64,000 nt of DNA from NCBI GenBank assembly GCA_947652115.1, contig OX393565.1:25072628-25136627 (forward strand). The letters are read 5' to 3'. The notes under the pieces are model-generated. The model searched no databases. It had not been told where the DNA came from and saw nothing but the letters and a program-made list of their open reading frames with translations. The DNA comes from Blastomussa wellsi (Eukaryota > Cnidaria > Anthozoa > Scleractinia > Plerogyridae). Both the position numbers and the translations under genes were made by a program. Below are positions 43,501-57,350 of this stretch, one piece after another (the stretch's first letter is position 1; each line of letters starts with the position of its first letter).

Positions 43501-45934
43501 ACACTTTATGCAGAATAAACAGTTTATGGAATGACAGTGTCGCTCTTTTGAAGCCGTTTACTTAGTCGGAAAACAAGTAGCCGTTTCCTATTGTGGCACG
43601 TGCTGGGTTTACTGCCGTACCGAACCATTAAACAGAATTATTGTAATAACGCTAAGCCAGAGTTAGCTCTTTAAGTTAACGGAAAAACGTCCAGAATAAA
43701 GAAGAAGAAGCTTCGTTCGATAAATACCATATACTCTTTCACTTGTCTATCGCGCTTAGACTGAACAAAAGATTACTCGAATTTCGTAATCTTATTATCG
43801 TAATCTTCTCCATGGCAGTGATCAAAGTGAATACTGCTTCTTTTTACAGCGTACCTTCTTATTAATGCATTATGAATTTAATTGGAAATTTGATATATTG
43901 TCAGTTCGTGTGTTATTTGTGCGACATTTTCAGCCGATGCCATTTCGTGCACGGTTTTGCGGCTATAACCGGTACTTTTGTGGGGTTATCGTCAAACTGA
44001 CCCTTAAAAGCTGGATCATACTAAAGAAGAACTTAGCTCCATTTCGAATGTTATTTTTATACCAACAACAGCATGTTTTGGGCGCACTTTCACATATTCG
44101 TTCATAAAAAATGAGAAGTTTTTTTACATTCATTCATTCATCAATGCCGCCATGTCTCGCGTTTCTATTAATAAAGATTATATTCTTTTTGAAATTTTAC
44201 CTTATTGACTTTGCACTCTTTAAATCTTGTTTTAAAGAACAAAATACTTGTTAGGTCATAGTTTAATGGCAGTAAGTTAGAATACGCATTTGTGTTGCTG
44301 CTCAAATATGACGAACTGAAAAGCGGTCCTATTTCTCATACACGCGTGGTGTTGTCGGATCTCGATGTACGTTTAGTTTTAACATATCCGGCGTCGTATA
44401 AATAGACATTCAGTTCCATTTGGCAGAGATAAAACTTGCAAATGAGCCGAGCATTTTGTTCGATAAATTACGAAAAAACAACAACAGTTTAAGAAAGAAA
44501 TAATAAAATAACAATGATTTTGAAACTTAAAGGGGGGAAAACATTTCATAGTGCCCAAAGGGTCGTGGCCATCGTTCAAATCCAAGCGGATTGAATACAG
44601 ACGTTGGTTGAGACACTTGCTAGCCTGATTGAATTGAAGCCCGCCAATAAAAGCATTAAGTGCTCACCTTACCCGAGAGCTCAACAGTATGATGTAAGGG
44701 TTTGTAGTAAGGCTTTTAGCACTGACGTAGACTACCATGATTATTAACGCGACTGCACATGGAAGCTGATTTATTTCCGTACTAAAACGAAAACATTGAA
44801 CGCAAAATTCACCTGTGTTCACTGGTTGCGGTTTTCACCCCCTGGTGACTCCCTCTTAGCAAAGCACCTTGTGAAACCTTTTGACTTAGTAACGGCTTAA
44901 TCAGTCACAGGTACGTTCATAATATATTTTACGAACACCAGCTGACTTTTCACTGCCGAATTTAATTAATACCTTTCCCCTCGCACTAAACGACACCGCG
45001 CATTTTGATCTGTACGCAATTCTTGCAGCTACTGAGTTATAATTGTTAGGAAAAGATTCTGATCGGTTTCAGGTTTCAGGTTTCAGGTTCAGTTGCGCAC
45101 AGATGCCAGTATTTTAAGGCCTTTTTGTGAAAGAAGAAAATACTGAGAATAACCCCAATGTGCAACGACCAAAACGCGATATTTTTCACCCTAGTTACAA
45201 ATTATTTATCATGATTTCATTGTTGCAATGTAAACTTTGTTGTAATGTAAATCTAGCAACAATCTGGCCTAGCTCGATCTCTGGAGCTACAGCGACATAG
45301 CCAGCCATTTTTTTCATTTAAGCCCGAGCTGTACATCGTAAATCGAGTATACCTAAGTTTAAGTGCTTAATGGAGAAAATTCCGTGAGCTGTGTGGCATT
45401 TGTAGGTATAAACAATATAATGTTGATCAAAGTTCTCTTTGAAGAGTATTTAGTGTCATAAACAAAAACTTAAAGTTCCAAACGTTTCGGGTTTAGTCCT
45501 TGATCAGTAAAAAGTCACTGAATATTGAGCAACAAAACACTAGAAAGATAATGCGGCCTTTCAGCAACTGTAAAAGAAACTATTACGATCATTGCTGTTA
45601 AGCCCGGGCTTAAAGGCTAGCTACGCCCCTGAGCTGTGTTGTTGACTCGTAAACGAAGGACGATGTGCGCCTTTTCGTTTTATTTCAGTACTGAGTACAA
45701 CAACAGAGTACAGTGCAGCCATCACTTTTAGGGATCTGTCCGCAAGAAATTGCAACCATTATTACAGTAAACAGACGCGCGCTGTACTGTTCCAATACGT
45801 GTACTTTAGAGTGTTTTGTGTTCATAGTAATTTATCCCCGTGTACTAGTGTTTGTTTTACTTAAAAACACGTCACGTCTGGCCATGCACATTTAAGATAA
45901 GAGATTAAACATGTACTTACCAGGTAAACCTCGT
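37530..45934. other. Gene-poor stretch, no supported gene
   Basis: AT-rich unique-looking sequence. Open frames (for example 39805-40104 and 40179-40472 minus, 43865-44107 plus) show no recognisable domain or splice-supported continuation. No tRNA or clear repeat was found apart from a poly-T tract near 38085. Confidence 0.5.
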
Positions 45935-46170
45935 GCCTAGTGGCCCATACTGTCAGAGCTTATCCCGGTTTCCCTAGCATTAAGCAGCTAGGAATATTTC
46001 TACTTCCCCCTGGATGGGATGCTAGTCCATCACAGGGTTACCCCCAGCATCATTTCGCCGGTGCCCATTTATACACCCGGGTGCAGAGAGGCACTATGAG
46101 AGTAAGGTGTCTTGCCTAAGAACACAACGCAGTGCACCGGCCAAGAATCGGCTTTAAGTCCGATTTATAA
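45935..46170 (-). repeat. SINE copy (minus)
   Basis: Carries ggatgggatgctagtccatc, gcccatttatacacc and gcagagaggcactatgagag in the order of the family's complement; compare the plus copy at 48058-48400. Confidence 0.75.
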
Positions 46171-46617
46171 TTCCTAACAGTTTGTCGATGTCCACTCTTC
46201 CAGTATACTCCTGGGCAATATACACCGTGGCATGTACTGTGGGTCAATTTGGACCTGTCGATCCAAAGTCCAAATCAGTAGAGACCTTTGGATTCTAGAA
46301 CGACGTCGACTACAAGAGCAAGATTTGACTCCAAGATTTTGGCGCGTATAGTAATAAAATAGCGGTGTGCGACAAATGTAGACTGCAGAATTTTATAAAG
46401 TAAATGTCGTGTTATATTACCATTACCGTTACCATTATTGAGAGCTAACCGCAAGCAGTGCTGTTCATGTTAACCGGAGTACCAGTCTGCAGGTCTACAA
46501 TCTGAATGTGTTGCACACCCACTGCATAAAATGGTCTGTATAAGGAGCCGATATAATAGACACCCCGAAAACTTTCATTTTACTTTTATCAGCATCAATG
46601 TTAACACGGTTATATAG

Positions 46618-46728
46618 CAATTATTCCATGAGCCCGCGTTGGATATGAAGTGATAAAATAACCAACGAGCGCGTAGCGCGAGTTGGTTATAATCACTTCA
46701 TATCCAACAAGGGCGAATGGAATAATTG
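46618..46728. mobile_element. Foldback MITE, 111 bp
   Basis: caattattccatgagccc(g) and gggcgaatggaataattg form the outer arms; gttggatatgaagtgat and its inverse form the inner arms. The centre is gagcgcgtagcgcgagttgg. Confidence 0.85.
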
Positions 46729-46729
46729 T

Positions 46730-48057
46730 TTTAGTAAATTCTCAAACCGGGTTTTGCCGCCGATTTTTATTTCCACAATTTTACAAAGCGTAAAATAAAA
46801 ACTTGGCGCACTATTTTCTATATGACGTACAACTCCGACTATTGGCTCATAGTCGGAGTTTTTTAGCCAATCAAAAAGCTAGAAATGCAATAGTCGGAGC
46901 TGAGAATATACTAAAAAATGATAAGGCGACTAATATTTCGATAACTTGTTTTCGCCACTAAGACAATCTCACCAAAATGACACTGGCTCACGCGCGCGCA
47001 CTATTTTAGTATTGAAAAATCTCGTCCTCGTCTTGGAAGACGTCGTTTACCAATACAAACTACTGGTCAAGCAGGTTTTTGCTTGCCGTCTCGTCTTGTT
47101 TGTGGCTTTAGGGAAAGCTAAATCACATAAGAGGCCTAAAATGTCACAAAACCTTTGATTTAAGCCCTGGGCCTGCTTATGTTCTCAAAGGTTTTAAGTG
47201 GGCTGATAATCTAGGTACTTGTAATTACTGTCGCGGCTGGAAGGGGCTTAGGGAGTGTGCGAGGGATATGAATTTTCCGGTTTCCACTTTATATTTGAAA
47301 ATTTGTTGCAATTTTTTCAAGTTTGTTGATCATTAAATTGCCTAAAAGTTCCGTTAAACGGTTTACATCTGTATCTTCATGGTCTACACTCTTATCGATT
47401 ATAAGACTCGACAAATAAGCGCGCGAGAATTTTGCCAGTTATCGTAAAACGTTTTTTTTTTTCATTCATTGATCAACTAATTTTTTTTCAGTTGAAGAAA
47501 ACTTTGTATATCACAAAAAAGAATGGCCAATAAAATTATACCTCCAATAATAATTATATACAGTGACGTGTTGGCGTTTTGAAATTGCTGTAATGCATAA
47601 TTCCTGTTTAAGTTTTCTCTTTGGCTGTCATAATACTTTGTTTGATGCCTTCTTTTTCTTCCCTTATCTGGACCCTTCAAAGTACAATAGCACACATCTG
47701 TCTTATGTTCTGATAATCTTTTCATCCTCTTTCTTTTTCATATATCAGAATGTATCCCCTTTGGGATTATCATTCCTATTTTCATTTTTCCACAGCTCAT
47801 GAAAAGACGCTGTCTCTTCGCCACTGGAGCGCAGTCTGCTGTGTATCAGTGATTCTGTAGGATCTAGCTGTTGTTTCTCGACTGACGCAGGTTTGTATAA
47901 ACACTGTACTGATGGTGTTCTTGCTTATAATAATATCCAGCGAAAGAGCGGTACTATAAGGTTTGACTCTTCACAAGTGTGTAATCTTTTGGCAGACGTT
48001 AAACCAACCATTTATGGTTTGGGTATCTGGGGTGGGGGAAACTAGATATTGTCAGTG
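46730..48057. other. No gene seen
   Basis: Contains a small hairpin at about 46829-46870 (aactccgactattggctcat and inverse) and poly-T runs. Open frames on both strands at 47477-47802 lack recognisable content. Confidence 0.45.
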
Positions 48058-48400
48058 CATTTCGGTGGCGTGGTGACGTAATGGTTAGTGCACTGGGGGC
48101 GGTTTCTTTAAAGCCCCGGAAACCTTCGAGAAACGGGCTCCTGGACTCCGGATCGGACAGTCCGAATTTTAGCCCCGGCCGGGGCACTGCGGTGTGTTCT
48201 TGGGCAACACACTTTACTCCCACAGTGCCTCCCTTCACCCAGATGTATAAATGGGTACCGGCGAATTTACTGCTGGGGGAGGTAACCCTGCGATGGACTA
48301 GCATACCAACCAGGGGAGAGTAGAAATACTCTCTGTTGCTTCATACTAAGCAAACCGGAATTAGCTCCGGCCTGATGGGCCACTAGGCTAATATGCAGAC
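48058..48400 (+). repeat. Full-length-looking SINE copy (plus)
   Basis: Head tggtgacgtaatggttagtg, body with gggcactgcggtgtgttctt, ccagatgtataaatgggtac, the gtaaccctgcgatggactag segment that is expanded at 30185-30535, and the tail tgatgggccactaggcta. It is the reference copy for the truncated ones in this window. Confidence 0.8.
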
Positions 48401-50019
48401 TTTACCTTAGTGCATTTGAGTAAGCGCTCATCTTCCGCCACGTATGTGGGTTTCGTTCGTTGTTGGTTCTGTCCTCGCTCCAGTGGTTTTATTTATTTTT
48501 AATATTTTATACAGTTACCGAGAGAATTTTCGCGCGCTCATTGCTCGAGATCTATGGTGCATGAGAATATCGACGATGAAAATGAAGTAACATGTAATTT
48601 CGAAAACTAACTTAAGGAATTGGCCTCACTTTCAATGAAACAGAATCTGGTTAGCTAGTGAAAAGTAAACTGAAACATTTCGGACGAAATTTCCTGCACA
48701 TTCGGCGGCTTCAAGATCAAAAAATGAAAAATGCGTTCTTACGAGATGCGACGAGCGCTTGCAATTTGACACTGATTTTCTATGTAATTCGCTGGCAAAT
48801 TATTCACGTTATTGAATAAAATGAATCGATTTGTTGTCGATTTGTTAGATAGTTTACTCTCCTTTAAAAAATAAAAACAGACACAGGTCTACTCCATTTC
48901 TTAGTTCACATTGGGTCTGGCGTCTCAGGTTTCAGGTTTATCAGTCGCAAGAGTGCACGTGTCACCTCGTTTAACAATGGAGATATTTTAGCGTTATGAT
49001 AAGTGTGTTCTTGAGTACCTTAGAACTTTATCCGTTCCTTGTTACTTTTTTTCATTTAATCATTAAATTTGGAAAACGGGTGGAATGTTCGTTGGGGGAG
49101 GTATTTAGATATACAAGAGTTCATTTAGTTGCGTTTTCCAAAGCAGAGCAAACAATGGAAATCCAGCTTGTCGCTCAAACAAGCACCTGTCCAACTTAAC
49201 TTGCACAAGACAGTTTTATACTTCTCTTAGCTTGCCTGTGTTCGATTCGGAGGGGGTGGGGAAGGGAGGGAGGGGATATAACCGGGAGGATTTCTTTTGT
49301 CACCAGTCAAGATGCAGTTATAACCGGGGGGAGTTCTTCTTATGACCGGATACGGTATTCTTCTTTCACCGATTACACAACGCCAGATCTAGCATGAGCT
49401 TTTAACTGGTGGCCTATTCAAGTGAGAAATAAACATCCTGTGCTGAAACATATATGATTGCCAATATCCCTTATATCATTGAAATGAGCAATGACAACAT
49501 TTTAACAGTTAATTGATGTTGGTAAAACAAAACAGTAGATGACGAGTCCTTCCTTTTTCCTTAGTCCATTGAGCGTTAGACAAAAAAGAGAACTTCTCGC
49601 CCAGCAATTTCCCACGGCCACTTTTACGCTTACGCTTTCAATTTTTTCTCTTGATCACACTGGACGAACTTCCAAAACACGGACTGCTTGAAGTATACAC
49701 AAACAACCGCATAGGATGCAATGTCCAACTTTTCCAAGGTCGTCGTCAAAGCTCTTTAATTATTTACCAATGTCGGCGAAGACAAGTTGTTTTCATCGCC
49801 TTCTTTTATCCTGTGAGTCTTTTATGCTGGGTTTTTACGCTTATACCTCATGGTTCGTTCCAACGAGTAAATGTAACAATTCTGTCGGCTTACTTGTAAG
49901 GGTGCCTGTAAATTGGCATGCCACCTTTTTAAATCGCTCGCGATCCACGTTCGTAGACAAATGTTTGTATATTTGTTAGATAAAACATCAGTCTGTATAC
50001 GAGCATAGTGGCTCATCAG

Positions 50020-50410
50020 GCCGGAGATTGTCCCGATTTCCTTGGCAGGAAGCGACTTGGATGGAATGCTAGTCATCGCAGGGTTACCCCCCCCCCCCTC
50101 ACCCCTCCCCAGCATTAAATTTACAGGTACCCATTTATACACCTGGGTGGAGAGAGGCACTGTGAGAGCCTCCCAACTTAGATAAAGGGAATTGCGAAAT
50201 ATATCTCTCAGAATCAGTTTTGTCTATTAGCTCATTAGGCCGACGCTTAACACTAGCTTTTATGCCATGAACAGACAACGAATATTGCTCTACTCGCCCT
50301 AAATGGGATTCTAATCCATCGCAGTTCCCCCAGGATTATCATCAAGTCGCCCCAGCAATTCACCGGTGCCCATTTACACACTTCAGTGGATGGAGAGGGC
50401 ACTGTGAGAA
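50020..50410 (-). repeat. Two adjacent SINE fragments (minus)
   Basis: Segments 50020-50170 and 50225-50410 each carry the tggatggaatgctagtcatc / gggattctaatccatcgcag block and a cccattta(t/c)acac block followed by gagag(a/g)gcactgtgaga. They are tandem or successive insertions of one SINE family. Confidence 0.75.
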
Positions 50411-51306
50411 TGGACTGTCACAAATGAAAACAAAACTTGGCGACATCTCAAAAACGAGAACAAGGACTGAGCGCTTCAATGTTTAGGTTGTAATTTGCAC
50501 TGTTCAAAGTTCAATGTTTTAACGGCATCTCGCTGATTCACTAAATTTTTTGGAACTTTATAAACAGTTTTTTTTCATCGTGAATGAAAGCGCGCCGCGA
50601 AATTAAAATGAAAAACAGTCTTAGACGCATGACCGCAGTCAAGATCACAACAGAGTCTAAGCTTTGAACCCGGTCCTCCGTATCATTAGTCATTCCTATT
50701 TAGATATTAAACGGTAAACCGCTAAACATTTCTACCCAGGGGCCTACAGGACCCTTTTACGTTTCGTTTCAATATGTTTCTCAACGAGTTTGGAAAATAA
50801 GCCAGTTCGGAGTTAAAAAAACAACTTGCGCACGTCGGGATAAAATCAAGCATATATTAAAAATACAAAAGATTTTGAATTCAAATTCATGCAAGTATTT
50901 TGCATGACAAAAGAAGAAAATTATATGCCTCCCTTTTATCCCGACGCGCGCAAGTGTTCTTGAAACTCTGAATTGGCTTATAGAAATCGGCCAAGGCTAC
51001 AAAAAAAAGAATAATCAGTTTGTCACGTTTGAAATTAAAAAAAAGAAAAGCAGTTTATACGGTGTTTACTTGGAATGTTCTTTAAACGCAAAGCTGTTCA
51101 TATTCCAGCTTGTATTTGTAGCTGTTGATGATGACAGTAAACACGATATGAAGTGGTATGATTAGATCAGATTAGATTTTTGAAACATTTTATATACAAT
51201 TTATTTTATTATTTTTTCTTTTCTTTTTCTTTTTTATCCCTTTTTTTTACAGGACCCTCATTAATACCAGTGTTTGTTACACTGATGGGTTATCCTGTAT
51301 AAATAT

Positions 51307-51307
51307 T

Positions 51308-51358
<51 letters not shown>

Positions 51359-51380
51359 GGTAGTAGTGGTAGTGGTAGTG

Positions 51381-51429
<49 letters not shown>

Positions 51430-51474
51430 ATCATATATTGTAAATTTAAGATTGTTTAAGAATTTGTTAATAAA

Positions 51475-51513
<39 letters not shown>

Positions 51514-51654
51514 TTAATTCTTCTTCTTCTTATTGTTATTATTATTATTATTATTATTATAAATTAAATATAAATATATATATAAATATATTGAAAATAG
51601 AAAAAGACTACACTTTTATCCCGACAAGCCTATATTATAAATTAAAAAAGTATG

Positions 51655-51720
<66 letters not shown>
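51307..51720. repeat. Compound trinucleotide microsatellite
   Basis: Successive runs of TTA, TAG/TGG, ATT, and again ATT (51300-51358, 51359-51429, 51475-51513, 51537-51560, 51654-51720), broken by AT-rich spacers with a taaatatatata tract. Confidence 0.95.
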
Positions 51721-51725
<5 letters not shown>

Positions 51726-52551
51726 CGGTTTCTATTATACCTTTGAATCAACGTATCTCGCTGCGGCGCAGGTGCTCTTGTCCTCGGCCCTCATGAAATA
51801 TTAACTCCTTGCGTAATAAAACAACATTTTTAACTCACTGCCAAGTTTCTCACACGGTTTATATAAAGGTGTTACAATGTAACAAGCAGCTACTCTAACT
51901 GTCGTTGTAGCCCAATGGAAGTTTCAAAACTTTTACCTTGCGGTAAGAAACCGTTGAATTGGAATTATACATGTGTTATATGGGCCGGCTTATTGGCAAA
52001 AACCAGCAAGATCTTGATTTCACTTACTCAAAGAACGTTTCTTTTTTCGGGTCGGCATCGTTTACACTTGAACATGGACGTGCTATATGAAGCTTAAGAT
52101 AAACAAGCCACGTTCTACGTACGAGGCCTTGGTGAATTCGTAATTCCCCTGCGTTTGGTCAGTAACGCGTTACACCAGTTTGGATGTCAAAAGTCGCAAC
52201 TACTCATGTAAAACGTGGACGCCTCGTGTCATCTGGCTTTGCTCGGTTCAACTTTATAGTAATGATGGAGCGCTCTGGCTGAAAACCATCCAGTACTGTG
52301 AACTCCTCGCAGTATTTATTCGTGGAATAGTCAAAGTTAAAATGCAATGTTATTATGTTTATTACATAATGTGTTTGTTTTGAGTTTTTCCATTACACGA
52401 GGAGCCCGTGTCCTTTAGCTTTTTGCTGTTCATTTTTACCCGTACGAGATGCGGGGTAAATTCGCGTCTTTAAACGACAGCGTAATTCTTTACACAATGG
52501 AATATTTTCTCTCTTTTCCCCGCAGTTTGAGCTGATATCTACTTCGTAAAG

Positions 52552-55500
52552 ATGCTTCCAGGATGTTTAACAATGAAGAGGGCATTTGTTTTGGTTAGCA
52601 GTCTTTTCCTTTTTAAAACAGGTAAATGCATGTGAAAACTGTTAGAGATTTGCCTATCATTCCACCACGAATCACCGCAAGCAAGAGTTACTGCCATTGA
52701 GTCCTAGCCTTCAGTAGTCATTTCTCCATTGCATGTGTGTGTTGTATGCGTGAATCTTGCCTTGTAACAGGTCCGTAGCTTGTATGTGCCGCCATCTACA
52801 GGCCTCTACAGACTGTTTGTGATGGAAGCAAGTGTTCATACTCCTTATCCCTCCTTGGGTGACCCCAGGAAATTGTTTAACGTTTCGAACGATATATCAT
52901 CCACTCTAAAACTGACATTCTGCTGGACTGGAAGGTCGGGGTTACATCTTTTAGTATTATTTTCAGTTGAAACGGTGACAGACGCAATTTCTTTTATTCA
53001 TCTCCCACTTGACAACACATTAGGAAACGTTTTTGACGCAGGCTTTTTACTATACTTCACTTATGATAGGTGATCGATTTAAGTGTGGAGGAATTCGTAA
53101 ACCGCAGCAAATAAGCGACATAGCGCTGTATAGGAATTACACTGTTGCTAGTAGTTAGCCTAGAGACGGCGAATAGTCCCTGGCATGAGAGTGATGGCTA
53201 CGCCTCAAGAAAACCTGGTGGCTCTATAGACTAGGAACACGTGCTGGATTATTTACATGCTTGCTTGGTGCTGCTACAAAAGCCAAATCAACTTGTTTTT
53301 AATAACCTCAAAGAATAGCTCACAGACAGTGGAATTCGCGTTCCATCCTCGGCTGCTTGAAAAGTTTGTTTTTGGTCAACGTTTTGTTTTCGTGACGAAG
53401 TTCCTTTGTCCTTTTCTTCCCTATGAACGCATCTATTTGAACGTTTGCAAAACAGGTACAAGAGCAACACGTAGTTATGAATCTAGTACAGTGTATTTCG
53501 TGAAACATTCGTCCGACATTAACTTTGTCGAGAATTTTCAAGCTGACCGTTTTCGCAATTCAAAGATACGATGTTATGTTTAGGAATGACATAACTCATT
53601 ATCAGGTTTTAAACAAATTAGCACAGTTTGACAATAACTCATCAATCATTCAGCTGATTCGCCGAGTTTGGGTGGTAATAGAGCCGTGAGCTAGCTACTT
53701 CCTCGCAGTTGGGTTTAATCTAACGTCAGTCAACTTAATGCAGATGTCAAGTATTTTTTTACCATTTTCCTACAAACTAGTTCATTACTCAGTTCCGTCG
53801 TTGAAGGACCTTGAAGTCAGGTTTCTAGTACCTGACTTTATTCCCACCGGTCACCCTTGCGGCAAACATGTAGCTTTCCATTTTGCTTGTATTTTATCAC
53901 AACGCCTTTGGGTGTCTTAACATAAACTCATAAAAGTGTCTTGCAATGCATTTCGAAATACATTTTAAAAACAGCGTAGGGAAAAAGAAGCTATTCAGCA
54001 TGTCGTGAAACCTTGCAATTTCGACATATTTCCTTTAATTTTCCTTTTCCGTAATGTACTGTGTAATTGCTTGCTAAGTGGTTCAACAGCGTCTGTTGCT
54101 AATAAGACTATCGCGATTATCAGCATGGCATCTCTCCAAGATTCGATAACCCTGCGGTTCTTGTTTATTCAGTTTCTGCTAATTTCTGGCACACGAAAAT
54201 CTTTCAACAAAGTTAAATAAGTATCAGCCTCACTGCAAGACCGTTTGTCGTTAACAAGGCTCTTTCTTCTTTAGATGCCACTTTAAATCGGTGTGGAATG
54301 TTGTGCATTTGACTAAAACGTGCCGAAAAACGTCAATAAAATGAACCAAACGTCGTTCTTAGATTGTCACTCTCAAAAAGCGCGTTTTCTCAGTGCACGC
54401 CTCTCGTTCTCTTGTTCTTACATTCTGTCATTTCCTTAAAATCGGTATCGCTCACAAGCTCTCTCGTGCTCCCTTCCTGGGCGGTAAAAATTTGTCAAAT
54501 TCAGTTCAGTTTGCCCTAACTTCAGATTTAGATTTTCACTGTAATAATACTGCTTCTGTAAAAACTCGCATCTGATTGGTCGACAGCAGAACATGCACTG
54601 TATCTCAAAGTAGGGGTAATAAAATGGTGACGACTGAAATTAAGAAATGATTTCACGCGCGTTTTGTCTTTTGGCGAGAGAAATTACAAATTTTACCATA
54701 ACTGCAGAAATTCTCGCGCGCTCATTGGCTAATGTTCGCGGTCGAAAAATTCATCGAAACACGATGACGTAGAATGACGCCATCACGCGCGCTTGTTAAA
54801 AACAGAAGAATATTTCCATTGAAAAACTTCCATAGGTTAGACACTAAAGGTGGATTCCCACTGTCGCGTGTTTTTTACGTGCGTTTACGTGCGCAAAAAA
54901 ATTTAGAGACAATGTATGAACGGCTTGCGTAAACGTGTACGCAAGTTTTCCATACATCATCTGTAATTTTTTTACGCACGTAAAAAATTACGCGACAGTG
55001 GAAATCCACCTTAAGCGAGAAATTATCTCTACACGTTTGTTTGGACTCGTCGTTTCCTATTATCTATGTCTAAAAGACTAAGGATTGACATGTCAAGCAT
55101 TTAGCAGCGGGAATCTTCAAAACTTACAAACAGGAGAATAAAATTACGTTTTCTATCGCTCATTGCGAGTACGTTTATTACTCTTATTTTCACGGCTTAT
55201 ATTGAAATCTGTCGTCGTTGTCCTATTTTGAACGTTTATTTTTTGATCTTGCTATTTTTCTACGTGATGTGTATGTTTTCGTTCCGTTCCAAGCTCCTTT
55301 GGGAACGGCGTCAACATGACAGCGTAACAGTATGGGAATATAACCGTCGTACAAAATAGTTCAAAATAAGGAGAAAAATAATAATAAATCGACTTATCTG
55401 TCCTGCCATCTGCAGTGAGTTTCGCGCCACAAAAAACGCGGCTGCACTCGTGTTCATCTAAAACGATGAATTTTCACGGACATAATCGAAAAATTTCACC

Positions 55501-55944
55501 TGTAGCATTAAAGGAACGCATCTTCAATCGAAGGTAAGATGTTAGGTTGTCTTTTCAATAAAAAACCCCACCTTCATCAATTTTCAACTCGAAGATGTGC
55601 AAACAGCGCCAAAAGGATGTTCTCGAGTGAACATTTCGATTCAGAAGCTTGTATTTACGGAAGCATTGTTGATCTTCAAAACGTTCCAACGTTGACTGGC
55701 ATCAGTTTCTTGGATGCAATTTGAAACTGAAGATATTAAAGTTTTGCAAAATCTCCAACAGCGTGGGCCAAGTTTACCTTTTGGATAATAAAGCAAACCA
55801 AAAGATCGACAACTGATCGTTTGCTTCTCCGTCAGTAAAAAAGACTTAATTTGAACTGATTTTGTTTCCTCCCCGCTAGGTGTGGCTAGTATATGGGATG
55901 TTAAACACAAAGATCTTTCTCACAAGTCCCCAACAGAGGAGGAA
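52552..55944 (+). CDS. First two coding exons of a probable secreted-protein gene
   Basis: Exon 52552-52621 starts ATG and encodes a signal peptide (MLPGCLTMKRAFVLVSSLFLF then KT), ending phase 1 at ACAG|GTAAAT. A splice acceptor (TTTTCCCCGCAG) 26 bp upstream of the ATG suggests a non-coding exon before it. Exon 55880-55944 (acceptor TCCTCCCCGCTAG, donor GAA|GTAAGT) continues in phase as GVASIWDVKHKDLSHKSPTEEE. The charged segment after the signal would suit a propeptide. No family is recognisable from 45 residues. Further exons must lie downstream, inside or beyond the window. A 32-bp phase-0 candidate near 57756-57787 (TWRDNQQLHR) is too short to trust. Confidence 0.5.
54847..55012. mobile_element. 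MITE, 166 bp
   Basis: Inverted ends aaggtggattcccactgtcg and cgacagtggaaatccacctt. The inner arms contain tttttacgtgcg and cgcacgtaaaaaa. It lies in the intron of the candidate gene. Confidence 0.85.
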
Positions 55945-55984
55945 GTAAGTTGGTGGTTTATTTTATGTATGTAAATTATGTATT

Positions 55985-56110
55985 CGATCCTAGTGGCCCA
56001 TAGGTTCGCCGGCACCCGTTTATATCCCTCGGTTAAGACAGGAGCGAGGCCCCAAGACCACAACACAATGACCTCGACCTCCGGTCATATAAATCACAGG
56101 TTCAAACGAG
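55985..56110 (-). repeat. Truncated SINE copy
   Basis: tagtggcccataggttcgcc, cacccgtttatat and agaccacaacacaatgacct match the minus orientation of the family at 45935-46170. Confidence 0.6.
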
Positions 56111-56469
56111 AACATGATTAGACACCTGTTTCCATAGCTCTCGTTCCTGGTTGTACTCGAAGAACTAGAGTTACTTTTTATCCACTGATGAAGATGCAAC
56201 AGCCTCGAAACGCATGGAAGTTTACGTACTTTTCGCGCAATAAGTAATGGTAATATGATTGTAGTATACCATGGAAAATGTGATCGATTTGTTTAAATGA
56301 AACGATAACTGAATTAGTAACACGCCTGAATTTTTAACGGAGTTAAAATAAGCATTTGGTTCTTGGCGTGATAGTGGGCTAAATTCCGATGCATATCTCA
56401 TTGATCTGTAATCCATCGCTAATCAATAAACCGAATGAGCGGAGATTTTGTTGCACATGCATTGTAAGG

Positions 56470-56738
56470 CTATACACCCTTTTAATAAGTCGTGCGCCAT
56501 TTTGAATATTCAATTTATGACGTCATTCGCGGAAAGATACACATGGGTCAACAAGATACTTACCTTTCTTGGACTCTTCTTTTGACGATGACATTTGATG
56601 TCGGGCGATCAAACATGGATCCAACGAATTGAAATTAGCGCGGCAAAGATTAGCGCAAGATGACAGGTTACTTTCCGCGAATGACGTCATAAATTTAATA
56701 TTCAAAATGGCGCCGCGACTTATTAAAAGGGTATATAC
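56470..56738. mobile_element. Palindromic MITE with about 70-bp arms
   Basis: tatacacccttttaataagt...gacgtcattcgcggaaag and its inverse ctttccgcgaatgacgtc...cttattaaaagggtata. The central 130 bp is not palindromic. Confidence 0.85.
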
Positions 56739-56992
56739 TGACCGTGATAAAGGACAACTTTTGCAAAACTACACGGAACAACGAGCTCCACTTTTTCTGT
56801 CCATAAGTCAAAGGTATCAGCAATTAAACAGATTAGCGAGGACCACTTTAAGCTGCCTTTTGTTGGTTATTGTATGGCCGACTTACAGTGCATTAGAGTG
56901 CACGGCCAGTGATTGACTGTCGGTTCCTGCATCTGCCAATCAGACTATTTCATTACAGTTTTGAGGTGGAAAGTCCTTAATAGAATATTTTG

Positions 56993-57350
56993 TGAAAGAT
57001 TAATTAATCAACATGACACGAGCGTGGGACAAACTGAGAAAAATTCTGAGACCCCGTCAGGAATCGAACCAATGTCCTCCCGAACACCGGGCGGGCGCTC
57101 TATCCACTGAGCTACGAGAACTCATGGAGAGCTAGGTGACACGCGTCCCGCATACTGCTAGGATCAGCAATGTCGCTATCATCATGAGTTGTGGAAATGA
57201 GAGTGATGGCAAATTTTCAGCTCGGTAAATTTAATGTGAAAGATTAATTAATCAACATGACACGAGCATGGGACAAAGAAAAATTCTGAGTCCCCGACAA
57301 GAATCGAACCCATGACCTCCCGAACACCGGGCGGGCGCTCTATACCATTA
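56993..57350 (-). repeat. Two tandem tRNA-derived SINE copies
   Basis: Each copy shares gtgaaagattaattaatcaa, catgacacgagc(g/a)tgggac and, on the minus strand, TAGCTCAGTGGATAGAGCG (first copy) with GGTTCGATTC. The second copy is truncated before the A box. The tRNA-like head has the gagcgcccgcccggtgttcg anticodon region. Confidence 0.75.

Noticed and set aside
53257..53583. 108-codon plus-strand frame
   Set aside because: Overlapping minus-strand frames of similar length and no domain or splice support; likely chance.
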